From positions 1-30,259 of IMG/VR virus record IMGVR_UViG_3300034418_007450: a DNA stretch of 30,259 nt; one strand, given 5' to 3'. Below the pieces are notes generated by a model that searched no databases, had not been told where the DNA came from, and worked only from the letters and a program-made list of their open reading frames with translations. The first letter of the stretch is position 1, and each line of letters starts with the position of its first letter. This document shows, piece after piece, positions 27,201 through 30,259 of this stretch. The position numbers and the translations under genes are program-made. The DNA is from a virus.

Positions 27201-28039
27201 CAGGCGTAAGCGGTGCTAACGGAACTTCAGGAACATCTGGTTCATCTGGAACAAGTGGTTCATCAGGCTCATCAGGTACAAGTGGTACAGCTACTATTAC
27301 TAATAACGCTGATAATAGAGTTATTACAGGTGGTACTGGTGCAAACCTAAATGGTGAAGCTAACCTAACATTTGATGGAACAACATTGACTGTAACAGGT
27401 GGTATCACAGCTACAATTGGAACAGGTACTGATAACTCAGTAGTAGTTAAAAACGCAACAAACCAACTTGTAACAGACGAAATTGATTCTCGTGTTTGGG
27501 GTTCAAGCTTAGTAGACGGTTCAGGTGTTGCTACTTATGTAACATATTGGTCAGATGCTAATACAGTTACTGGTGAGGCTGCGTTTACTTATAACGCTAC
27601 TACAAACCTATTGACAGTAGATAATATCTCAGGATTTACAGCTGCAGGTAGTATTGATATGAATAGTTTTGATATTACCAACATACAAACTCTCCAAGCT
27701 GCAGAAAAGAACTTCGATATTCCTCACCCAACTAAAGAAGGATGGAGATTACGTTACTCAGTTCTTGAAGGCCCAGAAAGAGGTGTTTATGTTCGTGGCA
27801 AAGTAGAAGGCGAAGGCGTAATTACCCTCCCAGACTACTGGATCGGATTAGTATACGAAGATAGTATTACAGTTGATCTAACCCCAATCGGTAAAGCGTG
27901 CACTCACTACGTAATTAGCGCTAACAGTACACAAATCAACGTAGGTTGTGAGTGTGGAAATGTCAACGCCTACTACGTGGTATTTGCAGAAAGAAAAGCA
28001 GCAGAACCAGTATGGGTTGAGTATCAAGTAGTACAATAA
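18206..28039 (+). CDS. Giant collagen-like fibre protein 2 (3277 aa)
   Basis: A 9.8-kb gene. Residues 1-254 are a non-repetitive N-terminal domain (SYVRVRGDYNTASKTIENVS; EYHLYNIKEVYYRNGAGTEA), probably the virion attachment end. Residues 255-3027 are about 924 Gly-X-Y triplets, nearly all GSS and GTS, with GVSGVD, GVSGVN or GVSGAN markers and almost no proline. Residues 3028-3277 are the tip: fibre-type beta repeats (NLTFDGTTLTVTGG; GSIDMNSFDITNIQ), then from residue 3169 NFDIPHPTKEGWRLRYSVLE, GPERGVYVRGK, LPDYWIGLVYEDSITVDLTP and YYVVFAERK. This HPTK...LEGPE...VY.RG...LPDYW...LTPIG domain recurs in fibre proteins of marine T4-like phages as I remember them. The glycine register is unbroken through 8.3 kb, which argues for selection and against misassembly. 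No proline means a classical stable collagen helix is uncertain; a polyglycine-II-like bundle or a flexible glycosylated rod are alternatives. Confidence 0.92.
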   Translation: MAHDQLFYGALSNVTPIASGSNSYVRVRGDYNTASKTIENVSNEGSYLNIDYVRPGQTLVASGPFSAGTVVVSVDTGAATITVADFPATTATNVVTRISPAPGEYYIASASFLDPNTQVPISTKNITGSNDPEYQSSLSPIYTVIGPARVPGGSSPIEGEYHLYNIKEVYYRNGAGTEASFYIGWGEDGTESETGTVLLGTSNQQVGIVAVTPSQSLAPIFSSRLSGLTSLPVGTDIAAYQVAVTAFFDNLSTSGGAGSAGSSGTSGSSGSSGTSGESGTSGTSGESGSSGSSGTSGESGSSGSSGTSGESGSSGSSGTSGSSGVSGVDGTSGTSGSSGSSGESGSSGSSGTSGSSGSSGTSGSSGSSGTSGSSGVSGVDGTSGTSGSSGSSGTSGSSGSSGTSGSSGTSGSSGSSGTSGSSGVSGVDGTSGTSGSSGSSGTSGSSGSSGTSGSSGSSGTSGSSGSSGTSGSSGVSGVDGTSGTSGSSGSSGSSGSSGSSGSSGSSGTSGSSGSSGTSGSSGVSGVDGTSGTSGSSGSSGTSGSSGSSGTSGSSGSSGTSGSSGSSGTSGSSGVSGVDGTSGTSGSSGSSGTSGSSGSSGTSGSSGSSGTSGSSGSSGTSGSSGVSGVDGTSGTSGSSGSSGTSGSSGSSGTSGSSGSSGTSGSSGSSGTSGSSGVSGVDGTSGTSGSSGSSGTSGSSGSSGTSGSSGSSGTSGSSGSSGTSGSSGVSGVDGTSGTSGSSGSSGSSGSSGTSGSSGSSGTSGSSGSSGTSGSSGVSGVDGTSGTSGSSGSSGSSGSSGTSGSSGSSGTSGSSGSSGTSGSSGVSGVDGTSGTSGSSGSSGSSGSSGTSGSSGSSGTSGSSGTSGSSGSSGSSGSSGTSGSSGSSGTSGSSGSSGTSGSSGSSGTSGSSGTSGSSGSSGTSGSSGVSGVDGTSGTSGSSGSSGTSGSSGSSGTSGSSGSSGTSGSSGSSGTSGSSGVSGVDGTSGTSGSSGSSGSSGSSGTSGSSGSSGTSGSSGSSGTSGSSGVSGVDGTSGTSGSSGSSGTSGSSGSSGTSGSSGSSGTSGSSGSSGTSGSSGVSGVDGTSGTSGSSGSSGTSGSSGSSGTSGSSGSSGTSGSSGTSGSSGTSGSSGSSGTSGSSGSSGTSGSSGSSGSSGTSGSSGSSGTSGSSGSSGTSGSSGVSGVDGTSGTSGSSGSSGTSGSSGSSGTSGSSGSSGTSGSSGSSGTSGSSGVSGVDGTSGTSGSSGTSGSSGTSGSSGSSGSSGSSGSSGTSGSSGSSGTSGSSGTSGSSGTSGSSGSSGTSGSSGSSGTSGSSGSSGTSGSSGSSGTSGSSGVSGVDGTSGTSGSSGSSGTSGSSGSSGTSGSSGTSGSSGSSGTSGSSGVSGVDGTSGTSGSSGSSGTSGSSGSSGTSGSSGSSGTSGSSGSSGTSGSSGVSGVDGTSGTSGSSGSSGSSGSSGTSGSSGSSGTSGSSGSSGTSGSSGVSGVDGTSGTSGSSGTSGSSGTSGSSGSSGTSGSSGSSGTSGSSGSSGTSGSSGSSGTSGSSGTSGSSGSSGTSGSSGTSGSSGSSGTSGSSGSSGTSGSSGVSGVDGTSGTSGSSGSSGTSGSSGSSGTSGSSGSSGTSGSSGSSGTSGSSGTSGSSGTSGSSGTSGSSGSSGTSGSSGTSGSSGSSGTSGSSGSSGTSGSSGVSGVNGTSGTSGSSGTSGSSGTSGSSGSSGSSGSSGTSGSSGSSGTSGSSGTSGSSGTSGSSGSSGTSGSSGSSGTSGSSGSSGTSGSSGTSGSSGSSGTSGSSGVSGVNGTSGTSGSSGTSGSSGSSGTSGSSGSSGTSGSSGSSGTSGSSGVSGVDGTSGTSGSSGTSGSSGTSGSSGTSGSSGSSGTSGSSGSSGTSGSSGTSGSSGTSGSSGTSGSSGSSGTSGSSGSSGTSGSSGTSGSSGSSGTSGSSGVSGVNGTSGTSGSSGTSGSSGSSGTSGSSGSSGTSGSSGTSGSSGTSGSSGTSGTSGSSGSSGTSGSSGSSGTSGSSGTSGSSGSSGTSGSSGSSGTSGSSGVSGVNGTSGTSGSSGTSGSSGTSGSSGSSGTSGSSGSSGTSGSSGSSGTSGSSGTSGSSGTSGSSGTSGSSGSSGSSGSSGTSGSSGTSGSSGSSGTSGSSGVSGVNGTSGTSGSSGTSGSSGSSGTSGSSGSSGTSGSSGTSGSSGTSGSSGTSGSSGSSGSSGSSGTSGSSGTSGSSGTSGSSGSSGTSGSSGSSGTSGSSGVSGVNGTSGTSGSSGTSGSSGSSGTSGSSGSSGTSGSSGTSGSSGTSGSSGTSGSSGSSGSSGSSGTSGSSGTSGSSGTSGSSGSSGTSGSSGSSGTSGSSGVSGVNGTSGTSGSSGSSGTSGSSGSSGTSGSSGTSGSSGSSGSSGSSGTSGSSGTSGSSGTSGSSGTSGSSGSSGSSGSSGTSGSSGTSGSSGSSGTSGSSGVSGVNGTSGTSGSSGSSGTSGSSGTSGSSGTSGSSGSSGSSGSSGTSGSSGTSGSSGTSGSSGSSGSSGSSGTSGSSGTSGSSGTSGSSGSSGTSGSSGVSGVNGTSGTSGSSGTSGSSGSSGSSGSSGTSGSSGTSGSSGTSGSSGSSGTSGTSGSSGTSGSSGTSGSSGSSGSSGSSGTSGSSGTSGSSGSSGTSGSSGVSGVNGTSGTSGSSGTSGSSGTSGSSGSSGSSGSSGTSGSSGTSGSSGTSGSSGSSGSSGSSGTSGSSGTSGSSGTSGSSGSSGSSGSSGTSGTSGSSGTSGSSGTSGSSGTSGSSGSSGSSGSSGTSGSSGTSGSSGTSGSSGSSGTSGSSGVSGVNGTSGTSGSSGTSGSSGTSGSSGSSGSSGSSGTSGSSGTSGSSGTSGSSGTSGSSGSSGSSGSSGTSGSSGTSGSSGTSGSSGTSGSSGSSGTSGSSGVSGANGTSGTSGSSGTSGSSGSSGTSGTSGSSGSSGTSGTSGSSGTSGSSGTSGSSGTSGSSGSSGTSGNSGTSGSSGTSGSSGTSGSSGSSGTSGSSGVSGANGTSGTSGSSGTSGSSGSSGTSGTATITNNADNRVITGGTGANLNGEANLTFDGTTLTVTGGITATIGTGTDNSVVVKNATNQLVTDEIDSRVWGSSLVDGSGVATYVTYWSDANTVTGEAAFTYNATTNLLTVDNISGFTAAGSIDMNSFDITNIQTLQAAEKNFDIPHPTKEGWRLRYSVLEGPERGVYVRGKVEGEGVITLPDYWIGLVYEDSITVDLTPIGKACTHYVISANSTQINVGCECGNVNAYYVVFAERKAAEPVWVEYQVVQ
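18968..27286 (+). repeat. 8.3-kb Gly-X-Y array with 153-bp higher-order repeat
   Basis: Base unit is 9 bp (one Gly-X-Y triplet). The next level is GTS-GSS-GSS (27 bp) early and GTS-GSS (18 bp) late. The highest level is set by 36 GVSG[VA][DN] markers: 23 VD, 11 VN and 2 AN. Marker spacings measured from the Val/Ala codon are 144, 153, 297, 306, 315 or 459 bp. Single spacings dominate up to about 22.6 kb and doubled ones after it. Confidence 0.95.
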
Positions 28040-28040
28040 T

Positions 28041-28049
28041 ATATTTATA
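28041..28049 (+). promoter_or_regulatory. ATATTTATA motif, site 8 (candidate phage promoter)
   Basis: In the 24-bp gap between fibre genes 2 and 3, ending 14 nt before the ATG at 28064. Followed by ACAAATAAAATAGG; AGG abuts the start and is too close for a normal ribosome site. Confidence 0.52.
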
Positions 28050-28063
28050 ACAAATAAAATAGG

Positions 28064-30259
28064 ATGGCTAAAAACGTTCAAATAGTTCCAGCTTCAGGAA
28101 GCCTAGATTTCCAAGATAGTGATGTAAGTAAAATCACTATGGAATTAGATGCAGGCAATGGTAAATTAGTTACCAAAGCAGGTGCAGTTACTCTTTTAGA
28201 AGTAAGTGACGGTTTAGTAAACGTAGGAAACTCAGCAAAATTAGTATTACCTGTAGTAGCAGGCACCCCTCCAGGTGCCTCTACAGGTGATCTTTGGTTT
28301 GACTCTTCAGCAAATAAATTATCAGTATATGGTAATAGTGGAGTAGCAGCTGGGGGTGGTGCTCAAGGTCCAATCGGTCCACAAGGTCCACAAGGTCCTA
28401 TCGGTCCTAAAGGTAATACAGGCTCTCAAGGTCCTATCGGTCCTAAAGGTAATACAGGCTCTCAAGGCCCACAAGGCCCTATCGGACCTCAAGGTCCAGA
28501 TGGAGCTCAAGGTCCTATCGGTCCTATTGGTCCATTAGGTCCACAAGGTCCTATTGGTGACATAGGTCCACAGGGTCCTCAAGGTCCAATTGGTAATATT
28601 GGTCCAATTGGTCCTGTTGGAGATAAAGGTGCTATTGGTCCAATTGGTCCAATCGGTCCACAAGGTCCACAAGGTCCTAAAGGTAACATAGGTCCAATTG
28701 GTCCTAAAGGAGATACAGGTGCTCAAGGTCCTATTGGTGACATTGGTCCACAAGGTCCACAAGGTCCTAAAGGTAACCAAGGCCCAATCGGCCCTAAAGG
28801 AGATACAGGTGCTCAAGGTCCTATTGGTCCAATTGGTCCTCAGGGTCCAATCGGCCCTAAAGGAAATCAAGGTCCTATCGGTCCTAAAGGTAATACTGGA
28901 GCACAAGGTCCTATTGGCCCTATCGGACCACAAGGCCCAGATGGAGCTCAAGGTCCTATTGGTAACATTGGCCCAATTGGTCCTATCGGTCCTCAAGGTC
29001 CACAAGGTCCTATTGGCCCACAAGGTCCAATTGGTAATATTGGTCCAATTGGTCCTGTTGGAGATAAAGGTGCTATTGGTCCAATTGGTCCAATCGGTCC
29101 ACAAGGTCCACAAGGTCCTATTGGTAATATTGGTCCACTCGGTCCTAAGGGTAATACTGGTGCTCAAGGTCCAATTGGTAATATTGGTCCTATTGGTCCT
29201 AAAGGTGTAATTGGAGCAATTGGTCCAATCGGTCCTAAAGGTAATATAGGTCCATTAGGTCCTAAAGGTAATACAGGAGCTCAAGGTCCTATTGGTACTA
29301 TTGGTCCTATAGGTCCAAAAGGAGTTCAAGGTAATATTGGTCCTATCGGTCCTAAAGGTAATACTGGAGCACAAGGTCCTATTGGCCCACAAGGTCCTAT
29401 TGGTCCTAAAGGTGTAATTGGTGCTATTGGTCCTATTGGTCCTAAAGGTAATATTGGTCCATTAGGTCCTAAAGGTAATACTGGATCACAGGGCCCTATT
29501 GGTAATATAGGCCCAATCGGTCCTAAAGGAGTTCAAGGTAATATTGGTCCATTAGGTCCTAAAGGTAATACTGGATCACAAGGCCCTAGAGGTAATATTG
29601 GTCCTATTGGTCCTAAAGGTAACCAAGGTCCTATTGGTCCTATCGGTCCAAAAGGTACTGCAGGTACTTCACCTATTGGTCCTCAGGGCCCAATCGGTCC
29701 AAAAGGTACTGCAGGTACTTCACCAATTGGCCCTATCGGTCCACAAGGTCCTATAGGCCCAGGCGGTAGTTCTCCTATTGGTCCAATCGGCCCACAAGGT
29801 CCAATCGGTCCAGGTGGTTCATCTCCTATTGGTCCTATCGGCCCACAAGGTCCAATTGGTAACTCTCCAATCGGCCCACAAGGTCCTATTGGTCCTAAAG
29901 GTACTGCAGGTACTTCACCTATTGGTCCTATTGGTCCAATCGGTCCTAAAGGAACTGCAGGTTCATCCCCAATCGGTCCTATAGGTCCACAAGGTCCTAT
30001 TGGCCCCGGAGGTTCATCTCCTATCGGTCCAATTGGTCCACAAGGTCCAATCGGTAACTCTCCAATTGGTCCTCAGGGTCCAATCGGTCCTAAAGGTACA
30101 GCCGGTACTTCACCTATTGGTCCTATCGGTCCACAAGGTCCTATTGGCCCAGGAGGTTCATCTCCTATCGGTCCAATCGGTCCACAAGGTCCAATTGGTC
30201 CTGGAGGTAGTTCTCCAATTGGTCCTATTGGTCCAATCGGTCCTAAAGGTACAGCAGGT
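28064..30259 (+). CDS. Collagen-like fibre protein 3, proline-rich Gly-Pro-X type (3' end outside window)
   Basis: Open from the ATG at 28064 to the window end, 732 codons without a stop. Residues 1-98 are an N-terminal domain with [20 protein letters not shown], the 'tGDLW.D...n.L.vY' motif found at the start of many phage fibre proteins. From residue 99 it is a classical collagen pattern, mostly [15 protein letters not shown] and GDK. Pro is almost always in X and Lys, Gln or Ile in Y, which suits a non-hydroxylated triple helix. Residues 99-536 run without interruption. After that the register is broken repeatedly by a four-residue xSPI insert (GTSPIG, GSSPIG, GNSPIG). The composition is quite unlike fibres 1 and 2, although the genes are adjacent. 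The C-terminal tip is not in the window. Confidence 0.9.
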   Translation, partial: MAKNVQIVPASGSLDFQDSDVSKITMELDAGNGKLVTKAGAVTLLEVSDGLVNVGNSAKLVLPVVAGTPPGASTGDLWFDSSANKLSVYGNSGVAAGGGAQGPIGPQGPQGPIGPKGNTGSQGPIGPKGNTGSQGPQGPIGPQGPDGAQGPIGPIGPLGPQGPIGDIGPQGPQGPIGNIGPIGPVGDKGAIGPIGPIGPQGPQGPKGNIGPIGPKGDTGAQGPIGDIGPQGPQGPKGNQGPIGPKGDTGAQGPIGPIGPQGPIGPKGNQGPIGPKGNTGAQGPIGPIGPQGPDGAQGPIGNIGPIGPIGPQGPQGPIGPQGPIGNIGPIGPVGDKGAIGPIGPIGPQGPQGPIGNIGPLGPKGNTGAQGPIGNIGPIGPKGVIGAIGPIGPKGNIGPLGPKGNTGAQGPIGTIGPIGPKGVQGNIGPIGPKGNTGAQGPIGPQGPIGPKGVIGAIGPIGPKGNIGPLGPKGNTGSQGPIGNIGPIGPKGVQGNIGPLGPKGNTGSQGPRGNIGPIGPKGNQGPIGPIGPKGTAGTSPIGPQGPIGPKGTAGTSPIGPIGPQGPIGPGGSSPIGPIGPQGPIGPGGSSPIGPIGPQGPIGNSPIGPQGPIGPKGTAGTSPIGPIGPIGPKGTAGSSPIGPIGPQGPIGPGGSSPIGPIGPQGPIGNSPIGPQGPIGPKGTAGTSPIGPIGPQGPIGPGGSSPIGPIGPQGPIGPGGSSPIGPIGPIGPKGTAG
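28580..28678 (+). repeat. 99-bp perfect direct repeat, copy A
   Basis: Codes for [20 protein letters not shown] and the following [14 protein letters not shown]. It is identical base for base to 29021-29119, exactly 441 bp (49 triplets) downstream. Confidence 0.93.
29021..29119 (+). repeat. 99-bp perfect direct repeat, copy B
   Basis: Second copy of 28580-28678. Flanking triplets differ, so identity stops sharply on both sides, as expected for a recent recombination or gene-conversion tract. Confidence 0.93.

Larger units (their letters stand above)
28358..30259 (+). repeat. Gly-Pro-X collagen repeat region
   Basis: About 1.9 kb of 9-bp codon triplets starting GGT GCT CAA. The first 1.3 kb keeps strict register; from about 29,660 recurring blocks such as [16 protein letters not shown] alternate with GPGGSSPIG and GNSPIG. 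The region continues past the window. Confidence 0.95.

Noticed and set aside
18968-27286. CRISPR-like array.
   Set aside because: Repeats are continuous coding triplets with no unique spacers of constant size; the frame stays open throughout.
18968-27286. Array as a pure assembly artefact.
   Set aside because: Units carry many individual synonymous differences and a directional marker change, and the glycine register is perfect. Copy number could still be wrong without long reads.
18925-27408. A 2827-codon open frame on the minus strand across the giant fibre gene (Pro-Asp-Glu-Pro repeats).
   Set aside because: It is the reverse complement of GGT-TCA-TCA type codons read one base out of register (CCT GAT GAA). 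The lack of stops follows from the repeat composition; there is no start context or independent signal.
28322-29984. Minus- and plus-strand alternative frames in the fibre 3 repeats.
   Set aside because: Same cause: out-of-frame reading of GGT-CCT-ATT and GGT-CCA-CAA triplets.

Overview
This window is a block of virion-structure genes from a tailed phage of the T4-like (myovirus) group. All genes are on the + strand, they are tightly packed, and GC is low. The recognisable T4 homologues are the large terminase (gp17), portal (gp20), prohead protease (gp21), prohead scaffold (gp22), major capsid protein (gp23) and the neck/tail-completion trio gp13-gp14-gp15, plus a phage PhoH. There is no integrase, tRNA, CRISPR array or insertion sequence. 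Few genes have a Shine-Dalgarno sequence; most starts are preceded by A/T-rich DNA. That style, together with a membrane protein that resembles proteins I associate with Bacteroidota phages, hints at a Bacteroidota host, but the host is an inference.

Layout. (a) 1-1799: the 3' end of an AAA/NadR-like kinase gene, a lysine-rich AT-hook protein, and a membrane-anchored protein that overlaps the terminase gene. (b) 1796-8617: gp17, gp20, four small or medium uncharacterised genes, and the gp21 protease, ending at a strong terminator. (c) 8618-11778: a leader with two perfect inverted repeats, then gp22 and gp23 and a second terminator. (d) 11813-13136: PhoH and a small unknown gene, then a third terminator. 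(e) 13157-16201: gp13, gp14, gp15 and a small unknown gene, joined by one-base TAATG stop/start overlaps. (f) 16240-30259: three consecutive Gly-X-Y (collagen-like) fibre genes of 622 aa, 3277 aa and more than 732 aa. The last runs off the window.

How it works together. gp20, gp22, gp23, gp21 and probably the unknown genes between gp20 and gp21 build and mature the prohead. gp17 packages DNA through gp20. gp13/14/15 close the head-tail junction. The fibre genes follow the neck genes and presumably encode neck, head or tail fibres.

The main discoveries are in the fibre region and in regulation. The 3277-aa gene holds an 8.3-kb array with perfect glycine register and a quantised higher-order repeat: 36 marker motifs spaced at 144, 153, 297, 306, 315 or 459 bp. 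The markers drift from GVSGVD to GVSGVN to GVSGAN along the gene. A 9-base motif, ATATTTATA, sits just upstream of eight genes; it contains the reverse complement of the T4 late promoter box yet faces the same way as the genes. A 14-residue acidic module (ARTDAEEEGYLDGM) is shared by the scaffold (two copies) and a neighbouring unknown protein (one copy).
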